This document shows positions 6,336-14,801 of a stretch of DNA of 34,845 bases, one piece after another. The first letter of the stretch is position 1; each line of letters opens with the position of its first letter. The DNA is from an uncultured Pseudomonadota bacterium (GTDB lineage: Bacteria; Myxococcota_A; UBA796; SXON01), in assembly GCA_903959175.1 (NCBI GenBank), contig CAJBVW010000313.1, positions 1-34,845 on the forward strand. The letters run 5' to 3'. The translations under genes and the position numbers were made by a program. The notes under the pieces were generated by a model. The model had not been told where the DNA came from. It made no database searches and saw nothing but the letters and a program-made list of their open reading frames with translations.

Positions 6336-8276
6336 CTACTCCGTCTCCAACCGTACGAACGCGCTCTCCGCGTCGAAGGGCCGGCATGCCCGAGTAACGA
6401 CGATCTGGCGCGCGGTCGCACAGATGGGAAGCCAAGCAGAGCCCGTGGCGACGGGTGCCGCGGAGCTGCACGGGTCTGCGAGGGTGAGCTGCGCCGCGTC
6501 CGGTGCGCCCTCCCCTGAGAGCACGATCCGTACGCGCTCCTCGGGGTGGATCAGCCGGCTCACGGCCTCGTCGTCGCACTGGAGCGCGAACCCGCGCTCC
6601 CGGACCCAGGTGAGGGCCTGGGTGCCGGTCGCGAACGAGAGGGATCCGGGTGCATCGCGGAATTCCGCCATGCTCGGCCAGCGCCGGGCTCCGTCCGTCG
6701 CGATGCGGATGGCACGGGCGGGGTCTCCCCCCTCCGCCGCTGAGAGCGCGGCGTGCCAGGCGAGGAAGGGGTGCGAAGGGTGCCGCCGGAGCACCTCGTC
6801 CCAGCGCGCGGCCCGTTCGGACGCCGTCGGACGGGCGGTGGTCGTCGCGTACCACCGGATGGAGCCTCCGCCGTACCGCAGGTCCTTCCGCAGGGAGTAC
6901 CCCGCGAGGAGCCACGTCGGGTACTCGGGGTGGGTCGTGCCGTCCCAGTTGGCCAGGCGAAGCAGCTCGGGTCGGGTCGTCGCGTCGGAGACCGTGGCGC
7001 GAAGCCACTCCTCGGCGCGCCCCGCGGCGATGGCTTCCGCGGCCGGACGGTGGTTGAGGCCCCTCATGTCGATCAGCGCGAACCCGGGGATGTCGCCCAG
7101 GATCCCGGCATCGACGACGAGCCCGCGGGCGCCGATGGGCGCGTTGTCGATGATCCAGCTCACGTCCTCGGCGATGGGCGTGTCCAGCCCGTGCCGGAGG
7201 TGCGTGTAGGAGCGCGCCACGGCGGACAGCGAGCGGCGCTCGAGGTCGACGGCGCCGTACCCCCGAGGCTCGAGGAAGAACGCCAGTCCGACGGCGAGGC
7301 CGGCCGCGGCGGCGAGCGCCGGGCGGGGCGTGAGGGTCCGCCACGCCGCCAACGAGGCGAACGCCACCGCGGAGGCGAGCACCCCCGGCAGGGTCAGCCG
7401 GCCCCAGCTCATCCAATCCCCGCTCGCGCGGACGAGGGTCGCGCCTTGGATCAGGAGCGGCACGCAGATCCAGAACGCATCACGACGGCTCGTGCGCCCC
7501 GCGAGGACGAGCGTGCCGAGGATCGCCCCCGCGGAGAGGAGGTCCCCGCCGAGCTGCAGGGCGCCGTACTTCGTCAGCCCGATGGGCGACACCTTGACCA
7601 GATACGAGGCGGGTAGAATCGCGTCGAACCAACGGACCCGCGCGACGTGGTAGGCGGCGAGCACCGCCACGGCCCCGACGGCGAGGGCTCGTGTGCCGCG
7701 CCGCTCCGTGGGGCGAAGCACCAGGGTGGAGAGCCCGGCCGCGAGGTGGAGGATGCCCTCGGGGCGGGTGACCGAGGCCGCCGCGAGTACCAGGATCCCG
7801 GCCCCCCACCGCGACGAGGGGCCGAGCACGAGCGTCCATCCCGCGCAGAGGAGCAAGCCGTAGAAGGTCGTCTCGAGGCCGATGACGGACCAGTGGGCGA
7901 GGGGCGCCCAGGTGACGAGGGCCACGAGCGCCAACGCGCCGGTGATGCCGGGGGGGAGGCGGCGCTCGAACACAGCAATCGCGAGGCACGCCGAGCCGAA
8001 GGCCACGAGCTGGGCCAGTACGTCGATGTCGAGGTGAAGGCGCGCGCCGAGCGCCATGAGCGCCATGAAGAGGAAGTTGGAGTACCCCTCCACCCGCTCG
8101 CCCGTCGTCCACTCCAGCGCCCCGCTCTCCGCCCAGTGACGCGCGTAGGTGAGCGTGATGTAGACGTCGTCCACCGTGCCGGGCCAGCTCGGCATGCACA
8201 GCAGCGCGAAGAGCGCGATTGCCGCTGGGAGCCGTGCGCAGCTCGGGGTGGTTTCGCTGGTTCTCTCGTGGCGCAC
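6336..8276 (-). CDS. GT-C integral-membrane glycosyltransferase (AftB-like)
   Basis: A 646-aa protein with roughly ten hydrophobic segments in residues 15-340 and a soluble C-terminal domain. The first periplasmic loop has the GT-C signature GTVDDVYITLTYARHW (D36, D37) followed by GERVEGYSNFLF, as in mycobacterial arabinofuranosyltransferase AftB and relatives. Further family marks are HWSVIGLETT (about 129-136), TRPEG (170-174) and RASGDWMSWGRLTLPG (283-298), matching the GGDFM-GR-LLP region. It would move a sugar from a polyprenyl-phosphate donor to an envelope acceptor. The start is GTG 8276 with no clear ribosome site. It converges on the lipoprotein gene at 4357, and a paralogue in the same setting lies at 19022. 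Sugar and acceptor are unknown. Confidence 0.82.
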   Translation of the reverse strand: MRHERTSETTPSCARLPAAIALFALLCMPSWPGTVDDVYITLTYARHWAESGALEWTTGERVEGYSNFLFMALMALGARLHLDIDVLAQLVAFGSACLAIAVFERRLPPGITGALALVALVTWAPLAHWSVIGLETTFYGLLLCAGWTLVLGPSSRWGAGILVLAAASVTRPEGILHLAAGLSTLVLRPTERRGTRALAVGAVAVLAAYHVARVRWFDAILPASYLVKVSPIGLTKYGALQLGGDLLSAGAILGTLVLAGRTSRRDAFWICVPLLIQGATLVRASGDWMSWGRLTLPGVLASAVAFASLAAWRTLTPRPALAAAAGLAVGLAFFLEPRGYGAVDLERRSLSAVARSYTHLRHGLDTPIAEDVSWIIDNAPIGARGLVVDAGILGDIPGFALIDMRGLNHRPAAEAIAAGRAEEWLRATVSDATTRPELLRLANWDGTTHPEYPTWLLAGYSLRKDLRYGGGSIRWYATTTARPTASERAARWDEVLRRHPSHPFLAWHAALSAAEGGDPARAIRIATDGARRWPSMAEFRDAPGSLSFATGTQALTWVRERGFALQCDDEAVSRLIHPEERVRIVLSGEGAPDAAQLTLADPCSSAAPVATGSAWLPICATARQIVVTRACRPFDAESAFVRLETE

Positions 8277-8284
8277 GCGGCGGC

Positions 8285-8383
8285 CTAACGCGCCGAGCTA
8301 CCGTCGAACCGTCGCCTCTCCAACGCGACCCCCAGCCGGTCGAGCACCGCCGGCCACCCGTTCCGCATCCCCCAGCGCGTCAC
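8285..8383 (-). CDS. possible 32-aa ORF between helicase and GT-C genes
   Basis: A GTG codon overlapping the stop of the large helicase gene (GTGA) opens a 32-codon frame, MTRWGMRNGWPAVLDRLG and onward, that ends 8 nt before the GT-C start. The overlap is the form used for translational coupling and would link helicase and glycosyltransferase in one transcript. No family is recognised, and the ORF could be chance in GC-rich DNA. Confidence 0.25.
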   Translation of the reverse strand: MTRWGMRNGWPAVLDRLGVALERRRFDGSSAR

Positions 8384-11300
8384 CGCGTCGGCAACAACCC
8401 CCACCCCTTCCGCCACAACGCCACCGCCCACGGCGTGTCGATCCACCGCGTCGACCCCTTCGGGGTGCCGTCCAGGTAGCGCACGCGGTTGACCCGATCC
8501 GCGTCGAGGACGCCGCCGTGGGTGGCGACGTCGTCCGCGGCCGCGGCGACCCACGCGAGGTCGGTGAGGGAGACGGTGCGCTCGGCGAAGCCGCCGTCGC
8601 CGCCGTGGAGGCGCACGCCGCCGCGCGGGGCCGCGCCGAGGAGGTGGCCGCGGGTGGCGCCGGAGTCGACCCAGCGGTCGGCGTCGGGGAGGCGAAGGAG
8701 GGCGTTGACGACGGCCTGGGCGGCGCCGAGGGCCCCCTCGGGGAGAACGCGAGAGGCGGTGCGGCCGCCGTCGAGGGCGCGCCAGGTGGCGAAGCTGACC
8801 TCGGGGATCTGCCAGCGGCCGATGTCGTCGCGCCACCGGCCGACGCCGAGGTAGCGCAGCTCGTCGTCGACACGGACGACGACGTAGGCGGTCTCGGCGG
8901 GGCGGCGGTCGGGCACGACGAGGTCGACCTGGTCGGGGGCGTCAAGCACGCCGGTGCTCCCGACGTAGAGCACGAGGTGCCCGCCGTAGCGGCCGGTCGC
9001 GGGCGGGGTCGGGTCGCCGCCGAGGTGGGTGACGAAGGTGTCGAAGGAGACGACGGAGCCGACGGCGGGGGCGAGGTCCTCGGGGCGCACGACGGAGTCG
9101 AGGCGGGCGACGACGAGCATGTCGTCGGTCGCGTCGAAGGTGGGGCCCTCGGGGTTGTCGGAGGCGAGGACCCACGCGCCGCCGTCGCGGCGGATCCGCT
9201 TGAGCACGTAGCCCTGACCGGCCGCGCCCGGGAGCTCGACGAGGGCGACGCGGCCCTCGACGTGGTCCGCCGATGCGCCGCGGTCGAGGCGGAGGATCAC
9301 CCAGTCGCCGTCGTGGATGGGGGAGGGGCCGCCGTCCATCGAGGTGCCCGCGGCGCGCACGGCGAAGCGGCGCGGGTCGGGGCCGGGCACGGGGAGCGCG
9401 ACGGAGGAAGCCTCGGGGCCCTCGCGCTCCGCGGCGGCGTGGCCGGCGGCGGCGCGGAGGTCGGGGTAGGCGACGACGCGGTGGAGGGGGGGGAGCTCGA
9501 TGACGGCGGCGGTGGCGTCGAGGGGGGCGACCCACAGGCCGTCGGGCGCGGCGACGAAGCGGACCTGGAACACGCGCCCGGGCGCCCCGGCGTCGGCGCC
9601 GAACCAGCCGCGGAGCAGCTCGGGGAGCTGGTTGGACGGCTCGCCGATGGGGCGGGCGACGTTGCAGAACTCCTTGGCGAAGCGGAACTGCCACACGGCG
9701 CCGTCGGGGAGGCGCACGTCGGTCTCGCCCTGGGGGACCGTGGCACGTTGGCCGCGGGGGAGCGCCAGGATCGGGTCACGTTGGTTCCAGGTGACACGGC
9801 AGACGAAGCCCTCGCCGGTGGGCGGGCGGCGGCGGCGGTACTGGAGGAGGCGCAGCTCGACGAGCTCGCGCACGAGGGCCGCGAAGGGCTCCCGGAGGCC
9901 CTCGCCGATGCCGAGGTCCAAGGCGAAGCGGTCGCCGTCGAGGCGGAACCACGCGCGGCCGCGGGTCGCGGTGGTCCACGCAGCGATCGGGTTGCGACGC
10001 CAGTACCCGAGCCACTTCTTGCCGATCGTGTCCCCGTCGGGGCGCTCGTCGGCGGGGACGTCGTCGAGGAGCTCGGGGGAGCGCCGGAGGAGGGCCCACG
10101 CGCGCGTCGCGATCCGGTCGAGCGGGGCGCCGGCGAAGAGGACGTCGTCGTCGAGGAGCACCTGGAGGGTGACCATCTTGAACGACCGGGTCATCGGGGT
10201 GACTTCGAGGTCGCGGAGGAACGCGGCGCCGATCTCCCAGGCGGTGCGCGCGGGCGCGGGGAGGTCCCCCTCGGACGCGACGAAGTCGAACCAGCCGCGG
10301 TGCCCCCGGCGCAACGGGTCGAGCGAGTACCCCATGCGGAGGAGCTCGCCGGCCTGGGGCCGCTCGTCGCGCGCGGTGCGGAGCTCGCGGTAGGCGCGCT
10401 CGACGCCCAGGGCGCCGGTGCCGAGGATCAGGGCTTCGAGGAGCTTCTTGGCTTCGAGCTCCACGTCCACGAAGCAGCCGGCGGGGAGCGCGATCGGCCC
10501 CTTGGCCTTGAAGAAGGCGTCGAGGGTCTCCGTGCGGCCCGCCGCCGCCCCCATCGACAGGAGCGTGTGCATGCGGTCGACGAACATGCGGTGGTTGCCG
10601 ACGAAGTCGATGACGGTCAGGTCCTCCTTGCCGGGCGCCGCGCGCAGGCCGCGACCCAACTGTTGGAGGAACACCACGCCGCTCTCGGTGGGCCGGAGCA
10701 TGACGACGCGGTCGATCTCGGGGACGTCGACGCCCTCGTTGAACACGTCGACGGCGCAGACGGCGTCGAGCTCGCCGGAGGCGAGTTGGGTGAGGGCGCG
10801 GTCGCGGTCGTCCGAGTCGGACTCGGAGTAGACCGCCGCGGTGCGCACCCGCTTCGCCAGGAGCCACCGCTTGACGTAGCGGGCGTGGACGACGCTGCAG
10901 CAGAACACGAGGGTCCGCGCGCGGGGCAGGCGCGTCCACTCCTTCCACATGCTGGACATGCGCGCCTCGGTGGCGGCGGCGGCGGCGAGGGAGTCGAGGT
11001 CGAAGCGGGCGTTGCGCCAGGGGATGTTGGTGTAGTCGATCTCGTCGCGGACGCCGAAGTAGCGGAAGGGGACGAGCCGCTTCACGGCGATGCCGCGGTC
11101 GATGCCGGCGCGGTAGGCGACGAAGTCGTCGAAGAGGCCGAGGACGTTGGCGCTGTCGGCGCGGTCGGGGGTGGCGGTCAGGCCGAGCAGGAACACCGGG
11201 TCGAGCGCCGCGAGGATGTGTCGGTAGGACGCGGCGGCGGCGTGGTGGACCTCGTCCACGACGACGTAGTCGAAGCGCTGGGCCGCGAGCCGCGCGCGGT

Positions 11301-12660
11301 GCTCGGGGCGGGAGAGCTTGGCGACGGAGGCGAACACGAGGTCCGCGTCGAGGTCGGCCTCCGCTTCGAGGAACCAACCGACGCGCGCGGCGGGGTCGCG
11401 GTCGTGGAGGACGCGGCGCCACGCGGCCACCGCCTGCCGGAGGATCTCACGGCGGTGGACCACGAACAAGAGCCGCGGGCGCCGACCCAGCTCTTCCCAG
11501 AGTTGGACGTAGTCGAGGACCGCGAGCCACGTCTTGCCGAGGCCGGTGGCGAGGACGACGAGGGCGCGGCGGCGCCCGGCGGCGCGGGCCTCGCGGAGGG
11601 CGGCGAGCGCGGCCACCTGGACCTCGTGGGGCGCGTCCGGCGCGGCGACGGGATCTTCCTGGGCTTCTTCAGGGGGCAAGGCGCGGGCGGAGACGCGGGC
11701 GCGCGTGGCGTAGTCGGCGATCCAGGCGGCGTCCAGCGGGCGGGCGGCCCGCCAGAGCGCCTCGAAGCCGCTCCCCACCTGCTCCCAGGCGGCGGCGTCG
11801 CGGTCGCGGTCGACGCGCAGGTTCCACTCGATGCCGGTGTCGAGCGCGGAGAAAGACAGGTTGCTGCTGCCGACGTAGGCGACCCCGAGCCCCGGGCCCT
11901 CGAAGCGCCACGCCTTGGGGTGGAACGCCCGCGTGCGGCCGGGGAGCTGCTCCACCTCGATGACACGGGCCTCGAGGGTGCCGAACGGCGGCGCGTCCGG
12001 CGCGGGGGCGGGCGCGGTGACCTGCCAATCGAGCAACATCTCGAGCGCGCCGACCTGGGTGATCGCGAGGTAGTCACCCGTGAGGATGCGGACGTGCCCG
12101 CCGCGCACCAGCGCAGCATCGAGCGCGCGGCGGACGCGGTCGAGGCCGCTCACCTGCACGAACGCGGCCACGACGTCGATGGTGGTGGCGCGGGTCAGCA
12201 GCGGGAACAGGTGCCGGGAGAAGGGGTCGTCCTCGGTGCCCGTCGTGAGCGGGGCGGCCTTCGCGAGGTAGTTGCCCTTGCTCGGGATGACGTGGCGCAC
12301 GCCGCCGCGGGGGTCGTCCATGTCGCCGCGGTAGCGGGGGATCACGTGCACGTGGAGGTGCATGACCGTCTGGCCGGCGGCCTCCCCGGCGTTGAAGCCG
12401 ACGTTGTAGCCGTCCGGCCGGTGGGTGCGGTCGAGGTCGGCCTTCACGGCGTCGACCAGGGCGAAGAGCGCCGTGCGCTCCTCCGCGGAGGCGTCGAACC
12501 ACGTCGGGACCACGCGGCGCGGGATCACGAGGGTGTGGCCCTCGGTGACCGCGTAGCCGTCACGGATCGCGAACGCGAGCGCGTTCGAGGCGACCCACGC
12601 GGCCTCGGGGATCGCCAGGAAGGGGCTATCAGGATCGTCGCGAGTGCCGCTGGTGCTCAC
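8380..12660 (-). CDS. HIT-PLD-SF2 helicase-DUF3427-S24 fusion protein
   Basis: A 1426-aa protein starting at GTG 12660; upstream in-frame sequence would run into the divergent gene. Residues 10-115 are a HIT domain with the HLHVH triad (H101, H103, H105), a nucleotide hydrolase or transferase. Residues about 150-320 are a phospholipase-D-type nuclease (FHPK H247/K249, then GSSN 264-267). Residues about 345-690 are an SF2 helicase: ATGLGKT (K376), VVDEVHH (DEVH 469-472), LTATPDR (495-499) and QQLGRGLR. Residues about 720-1060 fit DUF3427. Residues 1085-1160 are LexA/S24-like, with AGTSMDG (Ser1107) and YVLKRI (Lys1154) as the dyad. The last 230 residues are unassigned. PLD-helicase-DUF3427 proteins are known and often sit near defence genes; the HIT and S24 additions are notable. 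The role is probably DNA processing in defence or repair. Confidence 0.88.
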   Translation of the reverse strand: MSTSGTRDDPDSPFLAIPEAAWVASNALAFAIRDGYAVTEGHTLVIPRRVVPTWFDASAEERTALFALVDAVKADLDRTHRPDGYNVGFNAGEAAGQTVMHLHVHVIPRYRGDMDDPRGGVRHVIPSKGNYLAKAAPLTTGTEDDPFSRHLFPLLTRATTIDVVAAFVQVSGLDRVRRALDAALVRGGHVRILTGDYLAITQVGALEMLLDWQVTAPAPAPDAPPFGTLEARVIEVEQLPGRTRAFHPKAWRFEGPGLGVAYVGSSNLSFSALDTGIEWNLRVDRDRDAAAWEQVGSGFEALWRAARPLDAAWIADYATRARVSARALPPEEAQEDPVAAPDAPHEVQVAALAALREARAAGRRRALVVLATGLGKTWLAVLDYVQLWEELGRRPRLLFVVHRREILRQAVAAWRRVLHDRDPAARVGWFLEAEADLDADLVFASVAKLSRPEHRARLAAQRFDYVVVDEVHHAAAASYRHILAALDPVFLLGLTATPDRADSANVLGLFDDFVAYRAGIDRGIAVKRLVPFRYFGVRDEIDYTNIPWRNARFDLDSLAAAAATEARMSSMWKEWTRLPRARTLVFCCSVVHARYVKRWLLAKRVRTAAVYSESDSDDRDRALTQLASGELDAVCAVDVFNEGVDVPEIDRVVMLRPTESGVVFLQQLGRGLRAAPGKEDLTVIDFVGNHRMFVDRMHTLLSMGAAAGRTETLDAFFKAKGPIALPAGCFVDVELEAKKLLEALILGTGALGVERAYRELRTARDERPQAGELLRMGYSLDPLRRGHRGWFDFVASEGDLPAPARTAWEIGAAFLRDLEVTPMTRSFKMVTLQVLLDDDVLFAGAPLDRIATRAWALLRRSPELLDDVPADERPDGDTIGKKWLGYWRRNPIAAWTTATRGRAWFRLDGDRFALDLGIGEGLREPFAALVRELVELRLLQYRRRRPPTGEGFVCRVTWNQRDPILALPRGQRATVPQGETDVRLPDGAVWQFRFAKEFCNVARPIGEPSNQLPELLRGWFGADAGAPGRVFQVRFVAAPDGLWVAPLDATAAVIELPPLHRVVAYPDLRAAAGHAAAEREGPEASSVALPVPGPDPRRFAVRAAGTSMDGGPSPIHDGDWVILRLDRGASADHVEGRVALVELPGAAGQGYVLKRIRRDGGAWVLASDNPEGPTFDATDDMLVVARLDSVVRPEDLAPAVGSVVSFDTFVTHLGGDPTPPATGRYGGHLVLYVGSTGVLDAPDQVDLVVPDRRPAETAYVVVRVDDELRYLGVGRWRDDIGRWQIPEVSFATWRALDGGRTASRVLPEGALGAAQAVVNALLRLPDADRWVDSGATRGHLLGAAPRGGVRLHGGDGGFAERTVSLTDLAWVAAAADDVATHGGVLDADRVNRVRYLDGTPKGSTRWIDTPWAVALWRKGWGLLPTR

Positions 12661-12665
12661 ACCCC

Positions 12666-12671
12666 CGTATA
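12666..12671 (-). promoter_or_regulatory. -10-like TATACG before the fusion-helicase gene
   Basis: On the minus strand TATACG lies 5 nt before GTG 12660, so transcription would begin at or next to the start codon (leaderless mRNA). There is no Shine-Dalgarno sequence. It sits in the 118-nt divergent space shared with the lipoprotein gene at 12779. Confidence 0.4.
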
Positions 12672-12778
12672 CCACGTCTCCCGCCCCTCCCACCCCGCCT
12701 CCGCACCGGCCGCGCGCCGCGCGCGGTCCGTGTGCCCCCTTGCTCGATCCGGATGGCCGAGGAGACGGCCGCGGGCTT

Positions 12779-14782
12779 ATGGCGGTCGCGCCCGGAGCTC
12801 TCGTGCACCTCCTTCGCCTCGTTCCCTGCCTCCTGCTGCTGGCTGCCTGCGCCGGGAAGGGCCCCGCCGACGACGACGGATCGGGCGACTCCACCCCCGA
12901 GGGCGAGGACGCCGACGGCGACGGGTTCCGGACCCCCGACGACTGCGACGACGCCGATCCCGCCGTGCACGAAGGGGCCGCCGAGGTGTGCGACGCTGCC
13001 GACGACGACGAGAACTGCAACGGCGTTGCGGACGATGCCGACCCCACCGTGTCGGACGCGTTGCGTTGGTACGCGGACGCCGACGGGGACGGCTACGGCC
13101 CTACCGATGCGCGCCCCGGCTACGCGTGCGACCTGCCGGCGGGCGCGGCCGACAACGCGGACGACTGCGACGACGCCGACCCCGCCTTGTCTCCCGGTGC
13201 GCCGGAGCTGTGCGACGCCGCCGGCGTGGACGAGGACTGCGACGGCCTCGTGAACGACGCCGATCCGGACCTGTCGACCGAGGGGCTCGCCACCTTCTAC
13301 CTGGACGAGGACCGCGACGACTACGGCGACGACGCGGCGCCGCTCGCCGCGTGTGTGACACCCCCCGGCTACGCGGACGTGGCGGGGGACTGCGATGACA
13401 CCGACCGGGAGATCAACCCGAGCGCGGCCGAGATCTGCGACAACGGCATCGACGAGGACTGTTTGCCGGGCGTTGGGTGCGGGGTGCACGGGACGACCGA
13501 CCTGTCGACGCGCGCCCGCGCCGCGAAGATCGCCGGGGAACAGGCGGGGGACGGCCTCGTGACCGTACGGGCGGCGCGCGACATCGACGGCGACGGGTAC
13601 GACGATCTGCTCGTCGGCAGCGCGGTCGCGGCGGGGGCCACGGGCGGGAGCGGCGAGGCCTACCTGCTGTACGGTCCGATCGCGGGCGGCGTGTCCGTCG
13701 AGGACGCGGACGTGCGCCTGCCGGGCGGCGCGTCGGGGGACGGGCTCGTGCCCCTGATGGCCGGCGTGGACGCGGACGGCGACCGGACCCCCGATCTGCT
13801 CGTCGGGGCGCCGGGCTACGGCACGGACAGCGGCCGGGTGTACCTCGTGGCGGGCGCGTTCTCGGCCACGGAGGAGCTCGGCGGCGCGCTGACCGACTGG
13901 GTGGGGACCGACGCGTCGGACGCCCTCGGGCGCCTGGGCGGCTACGGCGACTTCGACGGCGACCGGGCCGAGGACCTCGTCCTCTGCGGCGCCGACACCG
14001 TCTACGTCCTCGACGGCCCCGCCACCCAGCGCGGCTCCCAGCCGATCGACCATGCCGACGCGACGTTCACGCTCACCTCCGTCGGCAGCCTCGAGGTGTT
14101 CGACGTCAACGGCGACGGCATGGACGACCTGCTCGTGGGGGACCCGGCCGACTCGGGCGGCGGCGCGGCGGCGGGCGCGGCGCGGCTCGCGTACGGGCCG
14201 TTCTCGGGGACGGCCGCCTTCTCTCGGGTGGCAGACGTGGTGTTCGAGGGCACCGTGGCGGGCCAGGGCGTCGGCAGCGCGGTCGCGGCGGGGGACCTCG
14301 ACGGCGACGGCTACAAGGACGTGGCGCTCGGCGCGTCGATGGACGGATCCGCGGCGTCCGAGGCCGGCGCGGTGTACCTCTCGTTCGGCCGCTTCGAGGC
14401 GGAGGTGGACCTCGCGGCCGCCGAGGTGGTGCTCACGGGCGAGAGCCTGGGCGACCACGCCGGGGCGTCGCTCGCGCTCGGGGACTTCGACGGGGACGGC
14501 GTGCTCGACCTCATCGTGGGCGCGAGCGGTGACGACGACGGCGGCGCCGACGCGGGGGCCGCGTACGTGCTCTACGGGCCGGTCGACACCAGCGGGAGCC
14601 TGTTGGGCGCGGACGCGAAGCTGGTGGGAGAGGACGCCGACGACGCCGCGGGTGAGGCGGTGGGTGTCGCCGGGGACATTGACGGGGACGGCATCGAAGA
14701 CCTCTTCGTGTCCGCACCCGGTGACGACGAGGGCGGGAGCGGCGCGGGGGCGATCTACCTGTTCGCGGGGGGCGCGGAGTAG
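12779..14782 (+). CDS. MopE-motif / seven-blade FG-GAP lipoprotein
   Basis: A 667-aa lipoprotein. ATG 12779 begins a normal leader with the lipobox LLLLAAC. Residues about 30-240 hold three MopE-type units, each a D-x-D-x-D-x-F/Y calcium-type loop, a DDCDD knot and an ENCNG/EDCDG close with paired cysteines. Residues about 245-667 give seven FG-GAP repeats with calcium loops (DIDGDGYDD, DADGDRTPD, DFDGDRAED, DVNGDGMDD, DLDGDGYKD, DFDGDGVLD, DIDGDGIED), which matches a complete seven-bladed integrin-like propeller. It lies divergent from the fusion helicase and 19 nt before the radical SAM gene, so it is probably co-transcribed with the latter. It is more distant from the 4357 and 17439 proteins than those are from each other. 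The metal actually bound is not shown. Confidence 0.88.
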   Translation: MAVAPGALVHLLRLVPCLLLLAACAGKGPADDDGSGDSTPEGEDADGDGFRTPDDCDDADPAVHEGAAEVCDAADDDENCNGVADDADPTVSDALRWYADADGDGYGPTDARPGYACDLPAGAADNADDCDDADPALSPGAPELCDAAGVDEDCDGLVNDADPDLSTEGLATFYLDEDRDDYGDDAAPLAACVTPPGYADVAGDCDDTDREINPSAAEICDNGIDEDCLPGVGCGVHGTTDLSTRARAAKIAGEQAGDGLVTVRAARDIDGDGYDDLLVGSAVAAGATGGSGEAYLLYGPIAGGVSVEDADVRLPGGASGDGLVPLMAGVDADGDRTPDLLVGAPGYGTDSGRVYLVAGAFSATEELGGALTDWVGTDASDALGRLGGYGDFDGDRAEDLVLCGADTVYVLDGPATQRGSQPIDHADATFTLTSVGSLEVFDVNGDGMDDLLVGDPADSGGGAAAGAARLAYGPFSGTAAFSRVADVVFEGTVAGQGVGSAVAAGDLDGDGYKDVALGASMDGSAASEAGAVYLSFGRFEAEVDLAAAEVVLTGESLGDHAGASLALGDFDGDGVLDLIVGASGDDDGGADAGAAYVLYGPVDTSGSLLGADAKLVGEDADDAAGEAVGVAGDIDGDGIEDLFVSAPGDDEGGSGAGAIYLFAGGAE

Positions 14783-14790
14783 CGCGGGGA

Positions 14791-14796
14791 TATACC
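14791..14796 (+). promoter_or_regulatory. -10-like TATACC before the radical SAM gene
   Basis: TATACC ends 5 nt before GTG 14802, the same spacing as at the fusion helicase gene, so a leaderless transcript is possible in addition to read-through from the lipoprotein gene. No -35 hexamer is evident. Confidence 0.35.
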
Positions 14797-14801
14797 GGCG
14801 C

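Noticed and set aside
8176-13398. A 1740-codon open frame on the plus strand
   Set aside because: It is antisense to the fusion helicase, whose domains are unmistakable. The plus-strand product is only low-complexity Gly, Ala, Glu, Asp and Val, as expected from the complement of GC-rich coding DNA.
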